From the NCBI GenBank assembly GCA_022848835.1, contig JAJISG010000013.1:1-6919 (forward strand): a stretch of 6,919 nucleotides of DNA. Reading direction: 5' to 3'. Each line of letters begins with the position of its first letter. Position 1 is the stretch's first letter. This document shows, in pieces, positions 1 to 5,891 of this stretch. The position numbers and the translations under genes were made by a program. Below the pieces are notes generated by a model. It did not search any database. It worked only from the letters and a program-made list of their open reading frames with translations, and was not told the origin of the DNA. This DNA comes from Thermoplasmatota archaeon (lineage in GTDB: Archaea > Thermoplasmatota > Thermoplasmata > RBG-16-68-12 > JAJISG01).

Positions 1-137
1 TAGTACTCATGGTGATTAAGAGTGGCATCGATCTCGAACCCTGCGCAAACCCGCCTCAGCACTGTCCTCGGGTGAACGCCGTAATCGCAAAGCGTGCCAT
101 CGATGTCGAAGTAGATGTATTCGATCTGGAGGCTCAC
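1..137 (-). CDS. HAD-superfamily hydrolase, N-terminal part (partial)
   Basis: Reading the minus strand from a GTG at 137 gives about 45 residues before the window edge, beginning VSLQIEYIYFDIDGTLCDYG. The stretch FDIDGTL is HAD motif I (DxDGT): the first Asp is the nucleophile and the second the acid/base of phosphatases of this superfamily. The rest, including cap domain and motifs II-IV, lies outside the window, so the substrate cannot be told; a phosphoglycolate phosphatase-like or haloacid dehalogenase-like enzyme is likely. The GTG start is favoured because a stop codon lies 24 bases upstream in frame with no ATG between, and because a TATA-like element is centred 27-28 nt upstream, which would give a leaderless mRNA starting at this GTG. 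The gene is divergent from hisS. Confidence 0.75.
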   Translation of the reverse strand, partial: MSLQIEYIYFDIDGTLCDYGVHPRTVLRRVCAGFEIDATLNHHEY

Positions 138-158
138 CTTGAGGGCAATTGTCCCAGT

Positions 159-169
159 CTATTTATGCA
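159..169 (-). promoter_or_regulatory. TATA box of the HAD hydrolase gene
   Basis: On the minus strand the bases read GCATAAATAG. The centre is about 27-28 nt upstream of the GTG at 137, the usual archaeal TATA-to-start distance, so transcription should begin at or next to the start codon. No transcript data are available; this rests on sequence and spacing. Confidence 0.5.
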
Positions 170-187
170 TTGAGCATCGGGCCTACA

Positions 188-199
188 AACCTTTTAAGG
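188..199 (+). promoter_or_regulatory. TATA box (with BRE-like purines) of hisS
   Basis: The sequence AAACCTTTTAAG resembles an archaeal BRE plus TATA element. Its centre lies about 26-30 nt before the hisS ATG at 225, which predicts a leader of only a few bases or none. No Shine-Dalgarno motif precedes the ATG, in keeping with a leaderless mRNA. It lies back to back with the promoter of the divergent HAD gene. Confidence 0.5.
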
Positions 200-209
200 C
201 ACGGCTACG

Positions 210-227
210 CATGGAACTTGTTCCATG
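210..227. repeat. Perfect 18-bp palindrome over the hisS start codon
   Basis: CATGGAAC-TT-GTTCCATG is an inverted repeat with 8-bp perfect arms and a 2-base centre. It lies between the hisS TATA box and the coding region, covers the predicted transcription start and ends with the ATG itself. The position suits a repressor operator; if transcription starts near 221, only one arm would be in the mRNA, so an RNA hairpin is less likely. No binding protein is known from this sequence. Confidence 0.5.
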
Positions 228-1523
228 ATAGAGAGGCCCAAAGGCACCAGGGATTTCGGCCCTGAGGAGATGGCCCGTCGCCAGTACCTGAAGGCCGCCT
301 TTTCCAGCGTCGCAGGGAGGTTCGGCTACCGGGAGGTTGCAACGCCGACCTTCGAACACGCCGAGCTCTTCATCGCGAAGTCCGGGCCTTCCGTCGTGGA
401 GGAGATGTACGTCTTCGAAGACAAGGCGGGAAGGAGGCTGGCCCTCCGACCTGAGCTGACCGCGCCCGTCATGCGCTTCTACATCCGCGAGCTGCGTAGC
501 ATGCCGAAGCCCCTGAAGCTGTACTACATGGGGAGATGTTATCGGTACGACGAGCCTCAGTTCGGCCGCTACCGGGAGTTCTATCAGTTTGGAGTGGAGA
601 TACTGGGAGGCGACCCTCTGGCCTCGGACGCTGAGGTCATCGCCACCGCGGTGGAGGCGGTGAAGGAAGCTGGGTTGAAGGGCTTTCAGTTGCGTGTAGG
701 GCACATCGGCCTCATCAGAGAGATCCTTCCCGTCGATCCATCGCGCAAGGCGGAGATCATCACTCGCCTCGATAAGAAGGACACAGACGGACTGAGACGG
801 GAACTGAGGGCTGCCGGTATTGTCGAGATGGAGGAGACCCTCCTAGAGCTGGTGGGACTGAAGGGTGGCCTCGAGGTCTTAGACAGGGCCTCTGAGATCC
901 TTGAAGAGGGGAGCGTGCGGAGGGAGGCAGCAGAAGGGCGTAGAGAGGTGGAGGTAGGTGGTCTGGACTACCTCAGAAAGCTGGCTGAACGCCTCAAAGT
1001 GTACGGCCTCATGGACATAGTCTACGACCTAGGCGTGGTCCGGGGGCTGGACTACTATACGGGCATGGTCTTCGAACTTCACTATGACCCCCTGGGGACG
1101 GCGAGTCAGATCTGCGGTGGTGGCTCCTACTCCCTCACAGAGATACTTGGCGGCGAACCGCTCCCTACGACCGGGTTCGGAATGGGGTTTGACAGGGTGC
1201 TTCTAGCCCTCGAGAGGGCGGAGGTGAGGCTTCCGGCTGCTGGGTTAGACGCATTCGTCATCCCGATCGGAGATCATATGACAGTAGCGGGGTATGAGGT
1301 TCTGAGGGTCATAAGGGAAGCTGGCTCCTCCGCGGATGTCGATCTGATTGGTAGGGGACCCTCCAAGAATCTGGAGTTTGCCCACGCAGTTAGGGCAAGG
1401 TTCGCGATTCTAGTCGGGGAGAAAGAGTGGAAGGAGGGTAAGGTAGCGGTCAAAGATATGGAGAGCGGGGAGCAAAGGGATGTCGAGCTAGACAGACTTC
1501 CATCTGTCTTTGAGGGAACGTGA
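225..1523 (+). CDS. hisS: Histidyl-tRNA synthetase
   Basis: This is a class II aminoacyl-tRNA synthetase that charges tRNA-His with histidine in the cytoplasm, working as a homodimer in the known family. The protein has 432 residues, the normal family length. Visible landmarks are the N-terminal KGTRDF (6-11), RPELTAP (75-81), motif 2 from R104 to Q121 with the GRYREF core, the histidine-binding RGLDYYTG (273-280), the glycine-rich ICGGGSY (296-302), motif 3 GFGMGFDR (317-324), and an anticodon-binding alpha/beta domain from about 341 to 425. In the glycine-rich motif, the usual RYD after GGG is replaced by SYS. The ATG at 225 is chosen because KGTRDF sits at the expected distance and the TATA box lies one helical unit upstream; translation is probably leaderless. 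It is divergent from the HAD gene and convergent with tRNA-Asp, 42 bp from it. All catalytic motifs look intact. Confidence 0.97.
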   Translation: MIERPKGTRDFGPEEMARRQYLKAAFSSVAGRFGYREVATPTFEHAELFIAKSGPSVVEEMYVFEDKAGRRLALRPELTAPVMRFYIRELRSMPKPLKLYYMGRCYRYDEPQFGRYREFYQFGVEILGGDPLASDAEVIATAVEAVKEAGLKGFQLRVGHIGLIREILPVDPSRKAEIITRLDKKDTDGLRRELRAAGIVEMEETLLELVGLKGGLEVLDRASEILEEGSVRREAAEGRREVEVGGLDYLRKLAERLKVYGLMDIVYDLGVVRGLDYYTGMVFELHYDPLGTASQICGGGSYSLTEILGGEPLPTTGFGMGFDRVLLALERAEVRLPAAGLDAFVIPIGDHMTVAGYEVLRVIREAGSSADVDLIGRGPSKNLEFAHAVRARFAILVGEKEWKEGKVAVKDMESGEQRDVELDRLPSVFEGT

Positions 1524-1565
1524 AAGGTGCAGTGGGTACGGTCCTTACGAAGCGATGAATATGAA

Positions 1566-1638
1566 CGCCCCGATCGGGATTTGAACCCGAGTCCCGGGCT
1601 CGACAGGCCCGAATGATCGGCCGCTACACTATCGGGGC
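1566..1638 (-). tRNA. tRNA-Asp (anticodon GUC)
   Basis: The minus strand folds into a full cloverleaf of 73 nt. The acceptor arms GCCCCGA/TCGGGGC pair perfectly, the anticodon stem CGGGC/GCCCG encloses the loop CTGTCGA with anticodon GTC, and the T stem TCGGG/CCCGA encloses TTCAAAT. The variable loop has four bases. The discriminator base is G73, the identity base for aspartate. The D stem is weak (GTGT against TCAT, with a U-U and a G-U pair), as I recall for archaeal tRNA-Asp. CCA is not encoded and there is no intron. The gene follows the MoxR operon on the same strand but has its own TATA box. Confidence 0.96.
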
Positions 1639-1660
1639 TCCCTGGTTCTCAACGGGAGGG

Positions 1661-1670
1661 GATATATCAA
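1661..1670 (-). promoter_or_regulatory. TATA box of tRNA-Asp
   Basis: The minus strand reads TTGATATATC. Its centre is about 27 nt upstream of the mature 5' end of the tRNA at 1638, so the primary transcript would have almost no 5' leader. It lies within the 42-bp gap after the last gene of the MoxR operon, so the tRNA need not depend on read-through. Confidence 0.5.
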
Positions 1671-1680
1671 GATGATGCCC

Positions 1681-2244
1681 TCACTCCCTCAGGACGAAGA
1701 GTATGGCTAGGATTATCAGCACAACGGCCGCCAGGGCGAAGGCTGTGAACTCCGAGGTTGCCCCTATGTCCAGCAGGGGCAGCGAGATCCATATGATCAG
1801 TGACAGGACGAAGGAGGCCGCGAGGACGAAGCTCAATCGAAAGAGGACGGTTGAGATGGCCCTTTTCAACTCCCGAACCTCATGGTCCCGCAGGGGCATA
1901 TCTCGCATTGGCTGAATCATCTCGCTCAGGCCACTGAACTCACCGGTCATCATGACAAGCACGAATAGGCCGTAGAGGGGGAGGATATCCAGGGCGCGGG
2001 CGAAGACCGCCACATAGAGGAGAGCGGCGGAGGCAACGAAGATGGAGAGCTTCTCTGCCCACCTATGTCCCTTCGCCCGAGCGACTATCGTGAGCCCCAA
2101 CACGAACACCGCTAATGCTAGGAAGGCCATCAGGGAGGACGATCCCAGGGAATCGAGTCCCAGCATGATCGCGAGGGCCACTAGCAGGGTGGTCAGGGCA
2201 TTAGGAAGAACGCTGATAATTCTCAACGTCGATACCGAGGCCAA
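1681..2244 (-). CDS. Multi-pass membrane protein of the MoxR operon, function unknown
   Basis: I do not recognise the family. The 187-residue protein is strongly hydrophobic, with likely membrane segments near 8-29, 36-55, 62-82, 86-100, 131-150 and 160-184. A charged loop at about 101-128 (QPMRDMPLRDHEVRELKR) separates the first four from the last two and is probably cytoplasmic. No catalytic motif is visible and the chain ends with a charged RE right after the last helix. The start is a TTG at 2244: a consensus AAGGAGGT lies 6 bases upstream of it, inside the end of the DUF58 gene, and the two genes overlap by 22 bp. It is the last gene of the operon, so a role as membrane partner or target of the MoxR/DUF58 pair is an inference from position alone. 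Confidence 0.82.
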   Translation of the reverse strand: MASVSTLRIISVLPNALTTLLVALAIMLGLDSLGSSSLMAFLALAVFVLGLTIVARAKGHRWAEKLSIFVASAALLYVAVFARALDILPLYGLFVLVMMTGEFSGLSEMIQPMRDMPLRDHEVRELKRAISTVLFRLSFVLAASFVLSLIIWISLPLLDIGATSEFTAFALAAVVLIILAILFVLRE

Positions 2245-3278
2245 AGGGATACCTCCTTAAGGGCCAGAGCCAGGGGCTCTCGAGGGTTCCAGTCCACCAC
2301 ATGAGCAAACCTTCGAAGATAGGAGACGTCGGCATCTCGCCGCATCTTCAGCACCCGGTAGGCCAGCTCCATGTGGCTGTCCTCATCCATCACCATACGC
2401 TCCACCTCCAGGAAGGAGGGAGAGAGGAGGATGATATCGAAGCCTCGGGCCCTGAGTTCAACCACTGACTCTATCGCGGGCGTATCGACCAACGGCGAAA
2501 TGATGATGACGAGGGATTTTGGCGGGAAATACCTCTTCAATACCCAGGCTATCTGCTCGAAAGGCCACTCTCCTCCGGGTCTGACAGAGACGAGGGCGTT
2601 TACGATCCTGTACAGCTGCTTATTTCCGAAGGCAGGATAGACCCAGTCGAGGACATCCCTCTGGATGACCAGCCCCACCCTATTCCTGTCCTGTAGAAGC
2701 TTAGCCGCGAGGGATACGGCTGCCTTGACGCCCAACTCTATGGTGTTCTGCAGCATGTGGCCCACGTTCGCCTGCCGCCTAGCGTCCAGAACCAGGATGA
2801 TATCGCCACTCCTCTCCGCCTCCTTCTCATTGGTGAGGAGGGTATCCAGCCGAGCCGACGCCTTCCAATTGATCCGCCTCAACTCGTCCCCCGCCTGATA
2901 CGACCTGATGGCCCAGAAGTCCACCCCCAGCCCAGCGGTCCTGGAGGGTGCGTTACCCAGCCTTGGAGTCGTCCTCCTCGGGAAAAGCGAGACGCGGCGC
3001 AGGTCCTCCGTCCTCGGAGAGACCACCATGGTTTGGGCGACGTCGACCCTCCTCTCCCTATTGTACATCCCAAAGGGATCTCTGCTTCTCAGTATGAGAG
3101 GACCTATCTCGTACCTGCCCTTCACTTCGAACCTCACCCGGTACTCCAGCGTCTTCTCCTCCCCTCTGTTCAGTCCAAGAATCAGGTGGTTCGTTCCCTC
3201 CGTCACTAGACCACCCTCAGAGATGGAGTCGTACACCTCTAAGAGATGGATGGCATCTCCCCTGTTACTCAGGGTCAC
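2223..3278 (-). CDS. DUF58-family protein (vWA-like), main body; N-terminus frame-broken
   Basis: This 351-codon frame encodes nearly all of a DUF58 protein, the usual partner of MoxR ATPases. A beta-rich region (about 1-80, with NRG, VKGRYEIGP and SRDPFGM) is followed by the DUF58 signature at 118-143 (key residues G118, D120, R125, Y127, G130, D131, R134, N137, W138, R143) and a von Willebrand A-like domain from about 158. The MIDAS start is LDARRQ (164-169) rather than DxSxS, so metal binding may be lost. The GTG at 3278 is the only usual start codon in this frame (the next upstream stop is near the moxR end), but it has no Shine-Dalgarno site and would cut into the first beta strand: the upstream codons of the same frame read EERRNVSVA. 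A membrane helix expected at the N-terminus is present in another frame (3275-3379). The gene is therefore probably frameshifted or rearranged, or it is miscalled in the assembly; the body itself looks under selection. Confidence 0.88.
   Translation of the reverse strand: MTLSNRGDAIHLLEVYDSISEGGLVTEGTNHLILGLNRGEEKTLEYRVRFEVKGRYEIGPLILRSRDPFGMYNRERRVDVAQTMVVSPRTEDLRRVSLFPRRTTPRLGNAPSRTAGLGVDFWAIRSYQAGDELRRINWKASARLDTLLTNEKEAERSGDIILVLDARRQANVGHMLQNTIELGVKAAVSLAAKLLQDRNRVGLVIQRDVLDWVYPAFGNKQLYRIVNALVSVRPGGEWPFEQIAWVLKRYFPPKSLVIIISPLVDTPAIESVVELRARGFDIILLSPSFLEVERMVMDEDSHMELAYRVLKMRRDADVSYLRRFAHVVDWNPREPLALALKEVSLWPRYRR
2251..2258 (-). promoter_or_regulatory. Ribosome binding site deciding the TTG start at 2244
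   Basis: A full AAGGAGGT lies 6 bases before the TTG, inside the coding region of the DUF58 gene. It supports TTG over later starts for the 187-residue membrane protein. Confidence 0.8.
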
Positions 3279-3379
3279 GGCAACCGAGACATTCCGTCGC
3301 TCTTCTCCCTGGCAATGATTCCAACAAGGAGAAGAGCGACGGAGGCGGCGAAGATCCAGAAGTTCGCCCTAGTCCGCAT
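3275..3379 (-). CDS. Displaced N-terminal membrane helix of the DUF58 gene (34-codon frame)
   Basis: The ATG at 3379 directly abuts the moxR stop (TAGATG) and has an AAGG motif 8 bases upstream, the start expected for the next operon gene. It encodes MRTRANFWIFAASVALLLVG and then IIAREKSDGMSRLP before TGA. Residues 7-23 form one membrane helix, as expected at the start of DUF58 proteins, which usually carry two helices before the beta-rich domain. The stop overlaps the GTG of the DUF58 body as GTGA. Two readings are possible: a broken DUF58 start that needs a net one-base gain (or two-base loss) to join the body, which I favour, or a separate small membrane protein coupled to a shortened DUF58 protein. 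Confidence 0.55.
   Translation of the reverse strand: MRTRANFWIFAASVALLLVGIIAREKSDGMSRLP
3293..3343. repeat. Perfect 16-bp inverted repeat with 19-nt loop
   Basis: TCCGTCGCTCTTCTCC (3293-3308) is the exact reverse complement of GGAGAAGAGCGACGGA (3328-3343), with 19 bases between. It lies inside the start of the DUF58 gene, precisely where the coding frame changes. As RNA it would form a very stable hairpin about 36 nt into the coding region. It may be a template-switch scar or an assembly artefact. Confidence 0.85.
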
Positions 3380-4330
3380 CTAACCGACCTTGGGCACGGG
3401 GACGTTCTCCAGGATGGTCTCCACCACCGACTCGGTCTTGACTCCCCGAATCCAGGGGTCGGGCTTGAGAATCAACCGGTGGGCAAGACCCGGAATGGCC
3501 GCCGCCTTTATGTCGTCTGGAAGGACGTAGTCCCTCCCTTCGAGGGCGGCTCTAGCTCGAGCCAGTTTCATGAGAGCCAGAGAGCCGCGAGGGCTAGACC
3601 CCACCTCAACTTGACTGTGCATCCTGGTCCTGTCGACGAGTTCGACGATATATCGTTCTAGGTCAGGGTCCAGATGGATATCCTCCAGGGCCCTCTGCAT
3701 CTCCTTCACCTCTTTCGGTCCTGCGACCACGTCCACATTCACCTCTTCCTTCTTCCGGGATCTGCGGCGCGCGAGAATCTCCACTTCGTCCTCCTTGGAT
3801 GGGTAGCCCATGCCTATCTTTATGAGGAAACGGTCAATCTGGGCCTCCGGGAGCGGGTAGGTGCCTTCAAACTCGATGGGGTTCTGTGTAGCTAGGACCA
3901 CGAAGGGGGTATCCAGGGGATACGTCTCTCCTTCCAGCGTCGTCTGCCTCTCCTGCATGGCCTCCAACAGGGCGGCCTGGGTCTTGGGAGGGGCGCGATT
4001 TATCTCATCGGCAAGCAGGATGTGGGTAAATATCGGCCCCCTCCGCAGCACAAACTCACCGCTCTTCCTGTCGAAGACGTAGGTCCCCGTGATATCCGCG
4101 GGCAAGAGGTCCGGGGTGAACTGAACTCGACTGAACTTGCAGCCGAGGGCGGCAGCGAAGCTCTTCGCCATGAGGGTCTTGCCGAGGCCTGGATAGTCCT
4201 CTATGAGGATGTGCCCATCGCTCAAGATGGCGAGGAGGACCTTCTCGAGGACATCTTTTTTGCCTACTATCGCCACTGAGACGGAGGAGATGAGGCTTTT
4301 CCCCAACTGAGAGACCTCCTCGACCTTCAA
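3380..4330 (-). CDS. MoxR-family AAA+ ATPase
   Basis: MoxR proteins are cytoplasmic AAA+ ATPases, thought to act as chaperones or metal-insertion factors with vWA or DUF58 partners. The 316-residue length fits the family. Visible motifs are Walker A YPGLGKT (46-52), Walker B HILLADEINRA (103-113, D108/E109), sensor 1 ATQNP (147-151), the EGTYPLPEAQIDRF segment (155-168, with the likely arginine finger R167), and sensor 2 SPRGS (246-250) in the C-terminal helical lid. The start is TTG at 4330: it overlaps the upstream stop as TTGA and has GGAGG exactly 7 bases upstream (4338-4342); no ATG lies nearby in frame. The DUF58 gene follows directly, with its expected ATG touching the moxR TAG. All ATPase residues are present, so activity is expected; the client protein is unknown. 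Confidence 0.96.
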   Translation of the reverse strand: MKVEEVSQLGKSLISSVSVAIVGKKDVLEKVLLAILSDGHILIEDYPGLGKTLMAKSFAAALGCKFSRVQFTPDLLPADITGTYVFDRKSGEFVLRRGPIFTHILLADEINRAPPKTQAALLEAMQERQTTLEGETYPLDTPFVVLATQNPIEFEGTYPLPEAQIDRFLIKIGMGYPSKEDEVEILARRRSRKKEEVNVDVVAGPKEVKEMQRALEDIHLDPDLERYIVELVDRTRMHSQVEVGSSPRGSLALMKLARARAALEGRDYVLPDDIKAAAIPGLAHRLILKPDPWIRGVKTESVVETILENVPVPKVG

Positions 4331-4950
4331 GGCCAGGCCTCCATTCTCTGAAAGATTCTGTCCATATCTCTGGCAAAACTCGAAGGTTCGCCTGGGAAAA
4401 TCCCAACCGAAGAACTCAATACCTGTGCCATCGACCTCTCGAGAATGGAGACCCTTCGGACGAAACGAAACAGCTCCTCATCCCTGCAGAGCGTCTTCAA
4501 TCGGGCTGAATCCTCGATCAGGTCGCGAGTCTCCCCCAAGAAACCAGTTTCCGCCCTGATCTTCTCCAGAAAGGCGTCCCTCATACTGAGGGCAAAGACC
4601 AGCTGACTGTATCTCAATCCCTGGATCCCCCTCTTGAGCGAGGCAGAAAGGTCCACCAGACTTCCCCTCGGTAACCCTGGTTCCGCTTCATGACGATTGA
4701 GGGACTCCACCTTCGCGGTCTGCAAGTACACGAACTTGCCTGCCAGCCAGCCACCCAAGATCAGCAGCAGGACTAGGAGGGCCCACCTTAGCCTGGGACT
4801 ATACTGGGCGTAAAACGTGGCTACGGCAAAGAATGCCGACGCCAGGACGAAGAGGATAATTAGCTCCGAGCTGAGCAGCCTTCTAGGAAGGTTCTCCACT
4901 CTTCTGAGGCCGTTGGAAGGCTCTGAACTCAACCCATCTTGTTGATTCAT
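4327..4950 (-). CDS. Two-helix membrane protein of the MoxR operon, function unknown
   Basis: I do not recognise the family. The 207-residue protein has a polar N-terminus of about 28 residues, two membrane helices (about 29-48 and 53-75) joined by a short YSPRLR turn, and a C-terminal soluble region of about 130 residues. That region is predicted to be mostly helical and charged (for example MRDAFLEKIRAETGF and RDLIEDSARLKTL). The topology places the N- and C-terminal parts on the same side, probably the cytoplasm, where MoxR acts. The ATG at 4950 has GAGG 7 bases upstream (4958-4961). The gene is 12 bp after the DUF4129 gene and overlaps moxR by 4 bp, so the three are surely cotranscribed. 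A scaffold or adaptor role for MoxR is inference only. Confidence 0.85.
   Translation of the reverse strand: MNQQDGLSSEPSNGLRRVENLPRRLLSSELIILFVLASAFFAVATFYAQYSPRLRWALLVLLLILGGWLAGKFVYLQTAKVESLNRHEAEPGLPRGSLVDLSASLKRGIQGLRYSQLVFALSMRDAFLEKIRAETGFLGETRDLIEDSARLKTLCRDEELFRFVRRVSILERSMAQVLSSSVGIFPGEPSSFARDMDRIFQRMEAWP
4338..4342 (-). promoter_or_regulatory. Ribosome binding site deciding the TTG start of moxR
   Basis: GGAGG ends 7 bases before the TTG at 4330, inside the end of the preceding gene. No ATG or GTG is available at this distance, so TTG is the start. Confidence 0.75.
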
Positions 4951-4962
4951 ACTGGAGCCTCG

Positions 4963-5850
4963 CTATGAGGTCGGCAACGGCACTTCCAGCTCGGCCATGA
5001 CCTTATTCAAGCACTGGATCGCGGCATCCTTATACTCATCTGATAATATGTGAGAGCTGTAGCGTGCTTCCTCAAAGAGTTCCCTGAGTCGGATCGCGGA
5101 GCGGCTTGAGAGGGCCATTCTCTTCCTGGCCAATTGCTCCAGCTCCCTCGCGGTAACGTAGTCCCCAAACCTCAAGCCTCTTTGTCTGAAGAGTTGAGTC
5201 ATGCCAGCGTAGCACTTCAGGATCGCGGATCGCACCTCCTCTCCCAGCCGCAGACTGTAGAGGGTCTCTTCGATGTGGCTGATGGCCTTTCGCCTGACGT
5301 CCGTGGAGAGATCAGGCACCTTAACCCGGCCGAGACGGCGAGAGAGGATGAACCCTAGGAGAATGAGGAGGAAAGCGGCGCCGATGACACCGATACCGAT
5401 TGTCACCGCTGGCGCGGGTGAGAGAGAGAGCGTGGACTCGGTGATACCTCCAGAGCCGTCTGTCACGATGTCGCCTTGAGTGAAGAGCGCAATGCCTGCA
5501 AATATGCGCCAGAGGATGAAGAATACCATGACGAAGACTAGGGCCAACACGGCGCCCAGGAGTTCGAGCAGGACCTCCTTTCCCTCCCCCTCCCTCCTCA
5601 AGAATATGAGGCTGACAATCGTCAGGGCCAAAAGGACGGCGATCGATGTGAGCAGAAGGCCTTTTAGGTGTTCAAAGGGTGGCAGGACTCTTGGATATCC
5701 AACAGGAGGGCTCTCCGCAACCTCGGGGAGGTAGTCTGGCCCCAGTAGCATTCCTTGTAGGTTGAAGACAAGGTTCGCAAGTACAAAAGCTGCCAGGAGG
5801 AGGAGTATTAGGGCTTTCAGGATGTTCTTCTCCCTCGCGAGGAGGACCAT
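4963..5850 (-). CDS. DUF4129-domain membrane protein, first gene of the MoxR operon
   Basis: The 295-residue protein has four likely membrane helices (about 10-30, 63-84, 92-115 and 141-161). An outside loop may lie between helices 1 and 2, with the PDYLPEVAESPPVGYPRVLP stretch, and another between helices 3 and 4. The C-terminal 198-280 resembles DUF4129, with the pattern RxAILKCYxxM, an RGLRFGDYVTARELEQLA segment (214-231) and EARYSS (251-256). In many bacteria and archaea this domain is the C-terminal tail of membrane transglutaminase-like (TgpA-type) proteins next to MoxR and DUF58. Here no transglutaminase core is present, only the helices and the tail. The ATG at 5850 is chosen because a strong TATA box is centred 26 nt upstream, pointing to a leaderless mRNA. 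DUF4129 assignment is from pattern and context, fairly sure. Confidence 0.88.
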   Translation of the reverse strand: MVLLAREKNILKALILLLLAAFVLANLVFNLQGMLLGPDYLPEVAESPPVGYPRVLPPFEHLKGLLLTSIAVLLALTIVSLIFLRREGEGKEVLLELLGAVLALVFVMVFFILWRIFAGIALFTQGDIVTDGSGGITESTLSLSPAPAVTIGIGVIGAAFLLILLGFILSRRLGRVKVPDLSTDVRRKAISHIEETLYSLRLGEEVRSAILKCYAGMTQLFRQRGLRFGDYVTARELEQLARKRMALSSRSAIRLRELFEEARYSSHILSDEYKDAAIQCLNKVMAELEVPLPTS

Positions 5851-5870
5851 CGCTGGAACATCGTTCAGAG

Positions 5871-5880
5871 TCTATATAAA
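5871..5880 (-). promoter_or_regulatory. TATA box of the MoxR operon
   Basis: The minus strand reads TTTATATAGA, preceded by GCTGGGG. The centre lies 26 nt upstream of the ATG at 5850, so the operon mRNA should start at or within a few bases of that codon. It sits in a 41-bp gap just after the transaldolase stop and is the clearest promoter in the window. Confidence 0.65.
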
Positions 5881-5891
5881 CCCCAGCAGGC

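Noticed and set aside
183..704. A 173-codon open frame on the minus strand inside hisS.
   Set aside because: It is antisense to the conserved catalytic core of histidyl-tRNA synthetase, has low-complexity composition and no recognisable domain; a shadow of the real gene.
1524..1565. A possible terminator or small RNA between hisS and tRNA-Asp.
   Set aside because: There is no T-run and no convincing stem in these 42 bases.
2757..3209. A 150-codon open frame on the plus strand inside the DUF58 gene.
   Set aside because: It is opposite to the conserved DUF58 signature, rich in Pro and Arg as expected from antisense reading, and has no promoter or ribosome site.
3275..3379. Programmed -1 frameshift driven by the hairpin to make full DUF58.
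   Set aside because: A -1 step would restore the frame, but it would have to occur after the membrane helix, that is inside or behind the hairpin, while stimulating structures lie downstream of the slip site. No slippery heptamer is seen either.
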